From the NCBI GenBank assembly GCA_963846855.1, contig CAWJXK010000008.1, positions 620,001 through 684,000 on the forward strand: a stretch of DNA of 64,000 nucleotides, given 5' to 3'. The DNA is from CAIWHR01 sp963846855 (lineage in GTDB: Bacteria; Pseudomonadota; Gammaproteobacteria; Burkholderiales; Casimicrobiaceae). Positions 55,731-64,000 of this stretch are shown in pieces. Within the stretch, counting starts at the first letter, position 1, and each line of letters opens with the position of its first letter. The notes below the pieces were generated by a model that was given only the letters and a program-made list of their open reading frames with translations, searched no databases and was not told the DNA's origin. The position numbers were made by a program, and so were the translations under genes.

Positions 55731-57230
55731 TTAACGAACGTTGAAGAAGGCTGAATCTGTTGCTTCTGGTGCATAGCGAATGTTCACTTGGTATGCGCCC
55801 CGCTCTTTCGGTGCCGTAAAGCGTCCCTCAAACCTCATAATTCGCGATGAGATATCCTTCGCTGTAGACACATCAGTCAAGAGAACCGGAACTTCACGCT
55901 TCTCTATTAGTAGAACAACCGACGGATAAAAGCTCTCTTTGGCTGCTGCCTGCTTAAAGCGCGCCTCAATACGCAAAAGGACTGGAGATGCGGCATCGGC
56001 GACAGCAGGGACTACTTCCGAGTCAACCAGCTCAATCTCCCTGATTCCTGCTTGAGTGCTGACGGCATTGAACACTCGCCCCGCAACTGGTGGCGGCGGT
56101 GTTGGCACCAGCTCGCGTTTCAGCTTCTCAGCCACCCACTTATCGTCGAAGATAGTTGCGTGCACTGAGAACGAAGGGTCTGTGCCAGCCAGGTCGGAAC
56201 CATTGGCGGCACTCCATATCGGCACTGTTCCGTCGCCAAGGTCGTCGGCAGTAATTCGCCAATCTTTCCACGATTGCTGCTCTCGGGGAACGTACAGATA
56301 CAGCCTAGTAGCCTTTGCGGCACCCGCTATGCGCACTTCTTCGACATTCGCCGGCATGGCACGGAACGTGGCATGCAGTCTTTTTGCATTCGCGAGTGAC
56401 CGATTAAAAAAGTCGGCGCGATCGCCCGACTTGTATTCCGGAGGCAGCCAGTCGCGCTGCCTCCATTCATCGGGCGCATACAAGTCAAACGGTTGAGCAG
56501 TAGCGGATCGGAATGGACCGATACGACAGCATGCGGCGAATTGATAGTCGGGGAAGAGCTCGTACATAGAAGGCATCGACAGCACAACGCCGCGCACCGT
56601 GTTTATACCGCCCCCAAGTGCGTTTTGAACTAAGCCCCATCCGTCGCTAAGCATCGCCAAGGAGTTCATAGAGCCTTGAAACGGAGTGCCTAGGTAGACG
56701 ACTTTACGTACGCGGGGCGCACCGTCGAAGGAATTCAAATACGTTCTCGTTATCAAACCGCCCATGCTGTGCGCGACGATATCGAACTTCGTACCGCGCA
56801 GCGTTGCATTTGCGTTCACCCATTCACCGAGCAGTTTTGCGTTTAGCTCATTGCTTAGCCTCCAGTCGTATTCAAAAACGAACAGATCTCTGTCCTTAAC
56901 ATATTCCAGCTGCGCGAACGTTTTGAGCAATGAGTCGTACTGATGAATTGAAAAGAAGGGACCCAAAATGTCCACGCGCTCGATCAGACCGCATGTGTGG
57001 AGCGGTTGCGGAGGTTTGGCCAAAGTATCGAGCTGGGCAATATTAGAGTAGGAGTCGACATCTCCCCACACGACGCTGCCCGAAGTACTACACAATTTCG
57101 TACCAAGAATGCCGGGCACGAAGACCAGAGGCCGGGCTGTGCCGGAGTACGCGCCGGTGGAGAGTGTCGTAAGCAGCGCGACTACGAACGCCGATGCTGC
57201 ATATCGCACACGGTTGTACGCGGGCTGCAT
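55731..57230 (-). CDS. exported LCAT/PGAP1-type alpha/beta-hydrolase (lipase/acyltransferase)
   Basis: A 499-residue protein with signal peptide (VRYAASAFVVALLTTLSTGAY), LVFVPGILGTKL (oxyanion region), the nucleophile Ser155 in VAHSMGGL, acid Asp333 in LGDGTVP and His357 in FSVHATIFDD. This is the lecithin:cholesterol acyltransferase-like (LCAT, PF02450) layout, acting on phospholipids or other acyl esters. The last 120 residues form a separate beta-rich domain (VLLRIEARFKQA ... YQVNIRYAPE). The start at 57230 (MQPAYNRVRY) begins the signal peptide. In a sample, bases 56821-56880 contain 27 G+C of 60, against 41 of 60 in argG at 46021-46080. It heads an operon with the trypsin-like gene. Confidence 0.87.
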   Translation of the reverse strand: MQPAYNRVRYAASAFVVALLTTLSTGAYSGTARPLVFVPGILGTKLCSTSGSVVWGDVDSYSNIAQLDTLAKPPQPLHTCGLIERVDILGPFFSIHQYDSLLKTFAQLEYVKDRDLFVFEYDWRLSNELNAKLLGEWVNANATLRGTKFDIVAHSMGGLITRTYLNSFDGAPRVRKVVYLGTPFQGSMNSLAMLSDGWGLVQNALGGGINTVRGVVLSMPSMYELFPDYQFAACCRIGPFRSATAQPFDLYAPDEWRQRDWLPPEYKSGDRADFFNRSLANAKRLHATFRAMPANVEEVRIAGAAKATRLYLYVPREQQSWKDWRITADDLGDGTVPIWSAANGSDLAGTDPSFSVHATIFDDKWVAEKLKRELVPTPPPPVAGRVFNAVSTQAGIREIELVDSEVVPAVADAASPVLLRIEARFKQAAAKESFYPSVVLLIEKREVPVLLTDVSTAKDISSRIMRFEGRFTAPKERGAYQVNIRYAPEATDSAFFNVR

Positions 57231-57618
57231 ACTTGTCCTCCCCACAATCGGCCGTAAACCAAGTTCGAGCAATCCGGCACCGGCGTCAGCCGACCACGGC
57301 CCCGAAAGGCATCTCATAACGATTATTGCGCCAGGGGAAGCGCGCTGTCTATCTGGACTTCCCGCTGCGATCACACGTCTTCGTGGTGGCGCCTAGGCCG
57401 TTCAGATTTAGGCGGGCGCGAAGGGTGTGCGCCCGGCTTTGCCCGAGGGAATAAGCGCGGGGCGGCGCAATGCCGGGCGAGACAAAACGCGGGAGTGTCG
57501 AGCGGGTTATTCCCGTTGGGCGCGAGCCGGGCGTGGGGAGCACTTTGACGTGCCCGGCAGCAAGTGCGCCGGGTTCACGCTTGTTACGAGGTCACACTAA
57601 CGTCAGGAGATCACCACC
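57231..57618. other. structured non-coding region between lipase and lipoprotein genes
   Basis: 388 bases with no supported gene. From 57390 it turns GC-rich and carries several inverted repeats: CGCCTA (57390-57395) with TAGGCG (57409-57414), CGCCCGGC (57430-57437) with GCCGGGCG (57472-57479), and GGGAATAA (57447-57454) with TTATTCCC (57507-57514). It contrasts with the low-GC lipase gene on its left. It must contain the divergent promoters; it could also be an RNA element or a recombination site. Confidence 0.5.
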
Positions 57619-58515
57619 ATGAAAAAACTTGGCACGTTGCTTTCGAAGCAGTCAGTATGGGTCCTGTCGTTGCTCGTGTTGTCCGGGTGCCAGACCGTGG
57701 GCCGTACAGTGGGCCCCGGGTGACCATCGAGAAGGTCGTCGAGGCAATCAAGCACGACCTTGGATTGGCGCAGACTTACCTCGCGTGGGCAAACGCCCAG
57801 CCGGCGCTAAGTAACACGTGCGACGGGAAGGTAGGCTTCGACATCTTCAGCGTCAAGGTGTCGCTGACCACCGTAGCGGTCGCGGGCACTGACAGTAGTG
57901 TGGGCGCGGAGATTCCCATCGGGGAGGTAGTGACCCTGTCGCCCTCGCTCACCAACGCGCGGCAGACGACCGACACGCAAACGCTCACCTCCTCATGCTG
58001 CCGAGTCCGAAGAACGTCGAGACCGTGCCCAGCGCCAAGCCGAAGCGGCCGACGCGTCGTTGTATCCGATAACCGCAGGGCTGGAGGCACTACGTGAAGG
58101 GATGCTGCGGAACAGCGACAGGCCGCCCTGCGTCATCATGGTGCCCGAGGGGGCCACCAAGCCGAGCGATACCGCGACGGGTGCGCTCAGCTATGGATTT
58201 GCGATTGACGAGAGGTCTGTGGCTGGCGGCAAGATCACCTTTGTCGTCTTTTCGCTCGGGGCAAGCAACGCTGTGCAGCGCCAGTCCTCGAATTCGGTGA
58301 CCGTATCTTTCATTCCAAAGGCGGGAACGTCCGCAATCTTGCCGATGTCGGCTAATATTCTCGGTGTACTTCGGCGATCAAGTCCAGGTGCTCTGAATGG
58401 CCGCTTAGTAATTCAACGGCCGGCTGCAATGGGTCGGATTTTGAACTCCGGCCGTCCTTCCATATTGCCGCTGTACCAGAGGTCGGGCGCGGTTGTATTC
58501 CAAGACACGCCGTAA
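57619..58515 (+). pseudogene. lipoprotein with duplicated helix/beta unit, three frameshifts
   Basis: MKKLGTLLSKQSVWVLSLLV then LSGCQTVG is a lipoprotein signal with a lipobox (LSGC). The frame hits a stop at 57721, but the next frame continues at once with VTIEKVVEAIKHDLGLAQTYLAW and FDIFSVKVSLTTVAVAG. A second shift near 57990 leads to LMLPSPKNVETVPSAKP and a third near 58045 to LYPITAGLEALREGMLRNSD, ending with GKITFVVFSLGASNAVQRQSSNSVTVSFIP. Each shift fits loss of one base. The repaired protein has two copies of a unit made of one helix (V/L-EA-I/L-K/R) and beta strands; this resembles the trypsin-co-occurring (trypco2-type) domain, a weak match by eye. AGGAG lies eight bases before the ATG. 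End of the gene is uncertain. Confidence 0.55.
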
Positions 58516-58521
58516 AGTGGA

Positions 58522-58544
58522 ATCTCCTTCAACTGAAAGGAGAT
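58522..58544 (+). promoter_or_regulatory. hairpin hiding the ribosome site of the recombinase
   Basis: ATCTCCTT at 58522-58529 is the perfect complement of AAGGAGAT at 58537-58544, with a seven-base loop. The 3' arm is the Shine-Dalgarno sequence of the recombinase ATG at 58549. If it folds, the hairpin would block initiation, a form of translational control. Confidence 0.6.
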
Positions 58545-58548
58545 CACC

Positions 58549-59172
58549 ATGAATGGAATTCGTACCACGCCCCACGCGGAAGCTTGGAACAAGGGCAAGC
58601 TCGTTGGCCAGAAGGCGCCATTTAAGCTTCAGGAGATCTGGGCAATCCGTATTCGGCTGCAGATGCACGTCCGATTGCGCGACCTTGCCCTATTCGACCT
58701 GGGGATCGACAGCAAACTGCGCGCCTGCGACCTGGTCAAGCTCCGGGTCCGAGACGTATGCCACGGCGACCGGCTGGCCGCGCGGGCGATAGTGATGCAG
58801 CAAAAGACCCAGCGCCCTGTCCAGTTCGAGATCACAGCACCAACTCGGGAAGCACTGGAAGCGTGGATTAAGTCGGCCGGGCTGAAGTCGGACAGTTACC
58901 TGTTTCCCAGTCGCGTGCACCTCTCACCGCACCTCGGTACTCGGCAGTACGCCCGGATCGTGCACGACTGGGTCGAGGAAATCGGCCTCGATCCCACGGC
59001 CTACGGTACGCACTCAATTCGGCGAACCAAGCCGACCCTGATTTATCGCCGCACGAAGAATCTCCGGGCGGTGCAACTGCTACTCGGTCATAGCAAGCTC
59101 GAAAGCACCGTCCGCTACCTCGGGATTGAAGTTGACGACGCGCTCGAAATAGCCGAACAGACTGAGGTCTAG
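58549..59172 (+). CDS. small tyrosine recombinase (phage-integrase family)
   Basis: A 207-residue site-specific recombinase made almost only of the catalytic domain. The active site is complete: Arg58 (SKLRACDL), Lys86 (QQKTQRPV), His155 and Arg158 (THSIRRT), His181 (LLLGHSKLES) and the nucleophile Tyr190 (VRYLGIEVDDAL). It lacks a full arm-binding domain, as do other short integrase-like proteins of this type found as orphans in Proteobacteria. The ATG at 58549 has a strong AAGGAG, but this is paired in a hairpin. Its position beside a low-GC block suggests it has taken part in acquisition of the region. Confidence 0.9.
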   Translation: MNGIRTTPHAEAWNKGKLVGQKAPFKLQEIWAIRIRLQMHVRLRDLALFDLGIDSKLRACDLVKLRVRDVCHGDRLAARAIVMQQKTQRPVQFEITAPTREALEAWIKSAGLKSDSYLFPSRVHLSPHLGTRQYARIVHDWVEEIGLDPTAYGTHSIRRTKPTLIYRRTKNLRAVQLLLGHSKLESTVRYLGIEVDDALEIAEQTEV

Positions 59173-59401
59173 CTGTCCGTCGGGAGAGCTGCCGGTCAGC
59201 GCCCAGTGCTAAAGGTCGCTGACCGGCCAGAAGCGGGTGCTCCCGACCATCTGGTTCGGGCGTCCGGCTCGCTCCAGACAGACCATCGGCGGCCGCTAGC
59301 TTCTAGATCGTCGTCGACAATGCAGCGTGAGCCTGCACGCGTAGGCAGCGACCAAGCCACAGTCTTAGTCATGCCCCGACCTGCCCAACTGGCCGCTCCC
59401 G

Positions 59402-60484
59402 CTAGGGCAAGGCGCGCGACATGGCACGCCAGCGCGACGGCGTCATACCAGACCAGCGACGAAACGCACGCGTCAGAACGCTGGCATCCGCGAAGTGCAG
59501 GCTCTGCGCGATCGCAATGATCGGCATCGCGGTATCGCTCAGTAGTTGACGTGCCACTTCATAGCGGATCTCGTCGCTCATCGCCTGAAACTTGACGCCG
59601 AGCAGCTGCAGCCTTCGGTCCAACGTGCGCCGGTGCATCGCCAGTTCCGCCGCCACCTGACGCATCGAGGTGCCGCCGCTCAGCAGCTGTCGACGAAGCA
59701 CACGCCGCACCTGGGCAGGTAACTCGCCCGTGGCCTGCGCTTCGATGGCGCGGGCCTGCGCTTCCAGCAACTTCAAGCGCTGCGGGTCCGCGCTGCGCAG
59801 CGGCACATCCAGCCAGGACTTGTCGAACACCACGGCAGCCTGTTCGCAGTCGAAGCGCAGCGGTGCGCGCACGAAACTGCGATACGGGCGGCTGTCGGGC
59901 GGCCGACGGCGCGTGAAATGGATCTCGTGCGGCAGCCAGCGGCTGCCACACAAGGCGCGAAGGATGTTCCAGATCGATGCCAGCACGATGTCGTAGATGA
60001 CTTCAGCACGTTCGACACCGGGTTCATACAGTGCATAGGCGTAGCTTGCGAAGCGCGCGTCCTCGCGCAGCGCCGCCAGTCCGCCGCCGTCGCTCAGTGT
60101 GAGATAGCGAGACAGCAGCTTCAGCGCGGTTCGCACATCCGGTGCAGCCTTGACCAACTCGGCGACGATGCCCAAGGCCTCCAGGGGTGTGTGCCGGCCG
60201 ATCAGCAGGCCAAGGTGAGCACAACCGGTGCGGTCGACACATAACCCAAGCAGGCGGCTGCCCTGTCTGAACGGAATCAGGTTGTCGGGATTGTTGAACA
60301 GGTCGGCGCGCAATCCCGACTGCGCCAGCAGCTGCTGCAGATCAACGCCGAATTCGCGCAGCAAGGGCTGCAATGCCAGCGTCGATGCGACGCGGTCGCA
60401 GCCGCCGGGCACCACATGAGGTGTTTCGGCAGGTCCAGGGGAGATGGCGTGCGGGGCCGTCACTGTAATTCGACACGCGCTCAC
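59402..60484 (-). CDS. AraC family transcriptional regulator (OruR-like)
   Basis: An intact 360-residue regulator with the same two-domain layout as the broken gene at 47632-48735. The N-terminal sensing domain reads LALQPLLREFGVDLQQLLAQSG, LGIVAELVKAAPDVRTALKLLSRYL and LCGSRWLPHEIHFTRRRPPDSRPY. The C-terminal double helix-turn-helix has GGTSMRQVAAELAMHRRTLDRRLQ and PIIAIAQSLHFADASVLTRAFRRWSGMTPSRWR. It is divergent from the two DUF1254 genes and probably regulates them. Ligand unknown. Start at 60484. Confidence 0.93.
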   Translation of the reverse strand: MSACRITVTAPHAISPGPAETPHVVPGGCDRVASTLALQPLLREFGVDLQQLLAQSGLRADLFNNPDNLIPFRQGSRLLGLCVDRTGCAHLGLLIGRHTPLEALGIVAELVKAAPDVRTALKLLSRYLTLSDGGGLAALREDARFASYAYALYEPGVERAEVIYDIVLASIWNILRALCGSRWLPHEIHFTRRRPPDSRPYRSFVRAPLRFDCEQAAVVFDKSWLDVPLRSADPQRLKLLEAQARAIEAQATGELPAQVRRVLRRQLLSGGTSMRQVAAELAMHRRTLDRRLQLLGVKFQAMSDEIRYEVARQLLSDTAMPIIAIAQSLHFADASVLTRAFRRWSGMTPSRWRAMSRALP

Positions 60485-60772
60485 CGGCGCGGCCTCGTGG
60501 CAAGTACAAGAGCGCTTAATCCATCATGTTGGCACAAATAGCAAAGTGCAGGTTCGCCGGCCACCATAAACTATCGGGTTAGGGTGCGTCTGCCCGGCAT
60601 GGTGGAATCGCCGGGTCGCCGGTTACGGGCCGTCACGGATACCGGACTCGATGCATCCGCGCGCGCAAGCGCCTGTTGGAATTGCGCCGTCAGCAGTGTT
60701 TCCGCCGGGGCCGTGGCGGAAGAAGTGTCTGCTGGATGACGCTCTCACCATCTGCAAACATAAGGGATTGGA
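60485..60772. other. divergent promoter region between AraC and DUF1254 genes
   Basis: 288 bases without a gene. AT-richer stretches near 60520-60585 suit a promoter and an AraC binding site, but I find no clear repeat to assign as operator. Confidence 0.4.
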
Positions 60773-62287
60773 ATGAAGCAGCCTATTGGTTCACTGGTGG
60801 TTCTGACGGCGGTTGTCGCGTTGCCATGGCTCGATATGCACGCGGCGCAGGCGCAGGTGTCGCCCCAAACGCTGAAGTCGATCTCGACCCCCGACAAGGT
60901 CCAGACGCCCATCGGCAAACTGGAGTTCTTCGACGGCGTGCCGACCGACGCCACCGTCGACAAGGTCTACGACAACCTCGACCGCATGCGGGGGGTCCAA
61001 GTATTCCTCGACAACGTCGGCGCCCTATCCGTCTACAGCGTCATTGCGGGCAATGCGGCGATTGGCTTGGTGCAGCCCAACCAGATCGCCGTGGCCGAGA
61101 AGTTGCTCGACTCAAATTCGCTCTACCTCACCGGAAATACCGACACGATGTATTCCATCGGTCATCTTGACCTGCGGGCCTATGGGCCGACCGTAGTGGA
61201 GGTACCGCCCGGCATGCTCGGCATGCTGGACGATGCATGGATGCGCTATGTCGGTGACTTCGGCGTCGCCGGCCCGGACCGAGGCAAGGGCGGGAAGTAT
61301 CTTGTGCTGCCGCCGGGTTACACCGGCGAGGTGCCCGACGGCTACTTCGTGCTCAAGCCACCCACCTACGTCAACTGGTTCTTCATGCGCGGCTCCATTG
61401 CCGACGGACTGGCGCCGGCGCTGAAGAACATCAAGGAAAACCTGAAGGTGTACCCGCTGAAATCGGCAAGCAGCCCGCCTCCCACCGAGTTCGTGAACAT
61501 CACCGGGAAGAGCTACAACACCGTCGCCCCGAGCGACTTCAGCTACTTTGAGGCCCTCGACAAGATCATCCAGCGAGAGCCCATCGATGCATTGGGCAGT
61601 GAATCCAGGGGGTCACTCGCGGCGATCGGCATTGTCAAAGGCAAACCGTTCAATCCGGACGCGCGGATGAAGCGTCTGCTCACGCAAGCTGCTGCCATCG
61701 GCGATGCCACGGCCCGGGCCGCGCTGTACAGCCCGCGCGAAAAGGGCTATTTCATCTATCCCGACAGCGGCAGTTCCTGGGTCATGGGTTTCGCCAACAA
61801 GAATGTGTTCTTCGAAACCGAGGGCGCGCGCAACCTGGATGCCCGCACCAGTTTCTATTTTGGCTATACGGGCGTGACGCCCGCCATGGCCGTCACGCAT
61901 CCGGGCGCCGGCTCCGACTACGCCATCGCCTTCAAGGACGCCGGGAAGAAGGCGTTCGACGGCGCGAAGACCTACAGACTGCACCTGCCACCCAATGTGC
62001 CGGTGAACAATTTCTGGGCGGTCACGATCTACGACACGCAGACCCGCTCGATGCTGCAGACCAGCCAACCATTCCCGTCGGTCGGCAGCCAGAGCAAGGG
62101 CTTCCAGAAGAACGCCGACGGTTCCTATGACGTCTACTTCGCACCCAAGGCACCGGCCGGCAAAGAGGGAAACTGGTTGCAGACGGTTAAAGGGAAGAGC
62201 TGGTTCGCGATCCTGCGCATGTACGGGCCGCTGCAGCCGTGGATCGACAAGACCTGGCGGCCGAGCGAGATTGAACTTATCAATTGA
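60773..62287 (+). CDS. DUF1254/DUF1214 exported protein (copy 1)
   Basis: A 504-residue exported protein with a signal peptide (GSLVVLTAVVALPWLDMHAAQAQ), a DUF1254 domain (IGKLEFFDGVPTDATVDKVYDNLDRMRGVQVFLDN ... LYLTGNTDTMY) and a C-terminal DUF1214 domain (LPPNVPVNNFWAVTIYDTQTRSMLQTSQPFPSV ... NWLQTVKGKSWFAILRMYGPLQPWIDKTWRPSEIE). Biochemical activity is unknown; an envelope role is likely. A tandem paralogue follows after 105 bases. Confidence 0.9.
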   Translation: MKQPIGSLVVLTAVVALPWLDMHAAQAQVSPQTLKSISTPDKVQTPIGKLEFFDGVPTDATVDKVYDNLDRMRGVQVFLDNVGALSVYSVIAGNAAIGLVQPNQIAVAEKLLDSNSLYLTGNTDTMYSIGHLDLRAYGPTVVEVPPGMLGMLDDAWMRYVGDFGVAGPDRGKGGKYLVLPPGYTGEVPDGYFVLKPPTYVNWFFMRGSIADGLAPALKNIKENLKVYPLKSASSPPPTEFVNITGKSYNTVAPSDFSYFEALDKIIQREPIDALGSESRGSLAAIGIVKGKPFNPDARMKRLLTQAAAIGDATARAALYSPREKGYFIYPDSGSSWVMGFANKNVFFETEGARNLDARTSFYFGYTGVTPAMAVTHPGAGSDYAIAFKDAGKKAFDGAKTYRLHLPPNVPVNNFWAVTIYDTQTRSMLQTSQPFPSVGSQSKGFQKNADGSYDVYFAPKAPAGKEGNWLQTVKGKSWFAILRMYGPLQPWIDKTWRPSEIELIN

Positions 62288-62392
62288 CCGAGCATCAACC
62301 CTGAATGAGGGCGGGTGGCGCGCGTGCGTCGTCCGCCATATCCACCCCCCAGTTTTCACTGACCGGATCAGGCCACCAAGGAGTCCGTTGCA

Positions 62393-63913
62393 ATGGCATT
62401 TCCGCGCACCCAAAATTTCTTGCCCCTTGTCGCCCTCGGCGTACTGACCGTAGCCGTTGGCGGATCGGCGTTTGCACAGGTGACACCGCAAACCCTGAAA
62501 TCGATCTCGATTCCCAACAAGGTCACGACACCGATCGGCCAGCTCGATTTTTTCGACGGTGTGCCGGCCAAAGCCACGGTCGAGAAGATTTATGACAACC
62601 TCGACCGCATGCGTGGAATGGGCGTGTTTCTCGACAATATCGGCGCGGTCTCGATGCACAGCGTGTGCACGGGCTTGGCCGACGCCGGCGCCAAGGGCGC
62701 GAACAGGATTGCGCTGTTTGCGCAGTTGCTGGATTCGCAGACCCTGGTGGTCACCGCCAACACCTCCACCCTGTACGCCTACACCTGCACCGATCTCGCC
62801 CACGACGGTCCGACCGTCATCGAGATCCCGCCCGGCATGCTCGGCTTTCTCGACGACGGCTGGCAGCGCTTTGTCGGCAACATGGGCGTCACCGGGCCGG
62901 ACAAGGGCCAGGGCGGCAAGTACCTCGTGCTGCCGCCGGGCTACTCCGGAGCGATTCCCGAGGGCTACTTTCTCCTCAAGCCGTCGACGAACAAGAACTT
63001 CCTGTTCCTGCGTGGCTCGATCAAGGACGGCCTGAAGCCTGCTGTCGAGAACATCACGTCGAAGCTGAGGGTCTATCCGCTGAAGGACACGGCGAAGCCG
63101 GCGCCGACCGAATTCGTCGATATGTCCGGCAAGGCCTTCAACACCGTCTTCCCCAGCGACTACAGCTATTTCGACGATCTGAACGCGGTGATCCAGGACG
63201 AGCCCATCGAGGCCATCAGCCCCGAGGTGCGCGGTGCGATCGCCGCCATCGGCATCGTCAAGGGCCAGCCGTTCAAGCCCGATGCGCGCATGAAGAAGCT
63301 GCTGACCGAGGCCGCTACTCTCGGCAACGCCACGTCGCGGGCCATTACCTACCACCCGCGGATTGCCGGCGTGAAGATCTATCCGGACGACCTGAAAAGT
63401 GTCTGGTCCACCGCCTTCGCCAACAAGAACACCAGTTTCGAAGCCGATGGCGCGATGGGCCTCGACGCCCGCGTCCTCTACTACTTCAATGCCGGCGGCG
63501 TGACCCCTGCCATGGCCGCCACCCGCGCCGGCGAAGGTTCGGATTATGCCTTGGCTGTTCTCGATGCCAACCAGCAGGCGTTCGACGGCGCAAAGACCTA
63601 CAAACTGCATCTACCACCGAACGTGCCGGTGAACGACTTCTGGGCCGTCACCATGTACGACACGCAGACGCGCTCGCAGCTTCAGACCGGTCAGAAATTT
63701 CCGACGGTCGGCAGCCAGACCGAAGGCATCAAGAAAAACGCCGACGGTTCGTACGACCTGTACTTCGCGCCGCAGGCGCCGAAGGGCAAGGAAGGCAACT
63801 GGCTGCAGACGGTACCCGGCAAGAGCTGGTTCACCATCCTGCGCATGTACGGGCCGTTGCAGCCGTGGATCGACAAGACCTGGCGACCAAGCGAGATCAC
63901 GCCGGTGCGGTGA
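62393..63913 (+). CDS. DUF1254/DUF1214 exported protein (copy 2)
   Basis: A 506-residue paralogue of copy 1 with its own signal peptide (FLPLVALGVLTVAVGGSAFAQ). Most blocks match copy 1, for example TPQTLKSIS, VPPGMLG/IPPGMLGF, KGGKYLVLPPGY, and the end RMYGPLQPWIDKTWRPSEIT. AAGGAG-like GGAG lies ten bases upstream of the ATG. The two genes are probably co-transcribed from the region next to the AraC gene. Only 87 bases of the window follow, with no gene start. Confidence 0.9.
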   Translation: MAFPRTQNFLPLVALGVLTVAVGGSAFAQVTPQTLKSISIPNKVTTPIGQLDFFDGVPAKATVEKIYDNLDRMRGMGVFLDNIGAVSMHSVCTGLADAGAKGANRIALFAQLLDSQTLVVTANTSTLYAYTCTDLAHDGPTVIEIPPGMLGFLDDGWQRFVGNMGVTGPDKGQGGKYLVLPPGYSGAIPEGYFLLKPSTNKNFLFLRGSIKDGLKPAVENITSKLRVYPLKDTAKPAPTEFVDMSGKAFNTVFPSDYSYFDDLNAVIQDEPIEAISPEVRGAIAAIGIVKGQPFKPDARMKKLLTEAATLGNATSRAITYHPRIAGVKIYPDDLKSVWSTAFANKNTSFEADGAMGLDARVLYYFNAGGVTPAMAATRAGEGSDYALAVLDANQQAFDGAKTYKLHLPPNVPVNDFWAVTMYDTQTRSQLQTGQKFPTVGSQTEGIKKNADGSYDLYFAPQAPKGKEGNWLQTVPGKSWFTILRMYGPLQPWIDKTWRPSEITPVR

Positions 63914-64000
63914 CGCGTTCCTGGCGCGGCGCCCGCAAAGCGCATTGGTCCCGAACGGGTTCGCCGGGCCGCACGTCAGCTACGTGGTGCGGGACGATGG

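Noticed and set aside
54418..59172. A prophage
   Set aside because: Apart from the tyrosine recombinase there is no phage structural, lysis or replication gene.
61613..63610. A 665-codon minus-strand frame opposite the DUF1254 genes
   Set aside because: It spans two sense genes and their gap, and mirrors the duplicated sequence; explained by codon bias.

Overview
The window is high-GC chromosomal DNA (roughly two thirds G+C in the core genes) whose gene content and gene order point to a betaproteobacterium, most likely a Burkholderiales or Rhodocyclales relative, possibly from a metagenome. Pointers are the ccoNOQP-ccoG-fixH-fnr cluster, the sigma factor/DUF3619/DUF3106/RDD operon, ilvI-ilvH-ilvC with psd and pssA next to it, a long-form leuA, and OruR-like AraC regulators.

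Layout. 0-8.9 kb: a micro-aerobic respiration block with cbb3 oxidase subunits, the assembly factors CcoG and FixH, the oxygen sensor FNR and a TauE/SafE-like membrane protein, with two FNR boxes. 9-13.4 kb: a DUF2807 protein, inorganic pyrophosphatase, a GNAT enzyme and the sigma-factor operon. 13.7-23 kb: branched-chain amino acid synthesis (ilvI, ilvH, ilvC, leuA with a leucine-rich leader peptide), phospholipid synthesis (psd, pssA) and malate synthase (aceB). 23.3-36.1 kb: a signalling locus with a giant hybrid histidine kinase carrying about fifteen to sixteen GAF domains, an HPt protein and a receiver-adenylate cyclase. 36.5-39.3 kb: an oxidative-stress/iron cluster (rubrerythrin, Fe-S oxidoreductase, encapsulated-ferritin-like protein, DUF3501). 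39.4-47.1 kb: two GNAT enzymes, YajQ, a tandem duplication of a TPR-glycosyltransferase gene, an Fpg/Nei glycosylase and argG.

From 47.2 kb on the window is accessory DNA. It starts with a 167-bp MITE-like element, then an AraC regulator divergent from an arylsulfatase gene set, then a low-GC island (54.4-57.2 kb) with a secreted trypsin-like protease and an LCAT-type lipase. Divergent to these are a broken lipoprotein gene and a small tyrosine recombinase. A second AraC regulator is divergent from two tandem DUF1254 genes at the right end. After position 63913 only 87 non-coding bases are visible.

Two things matter for a reader. First, several genes (the 5' part of the giant kinase, the first AraC gene, the sulfatase, the DUF2092 gene and the lipoprotein) are interrupted by one-base indels, many of which look like sequencing undercalls and not biological decay. 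Second, the most promising undescribed unit is the low-GC protease/lipase/lipoprotein group beside the recombinase; the leucine leader peptide, the GAF array and the encapsulin-less EncFtn-like protein are also worth attention.
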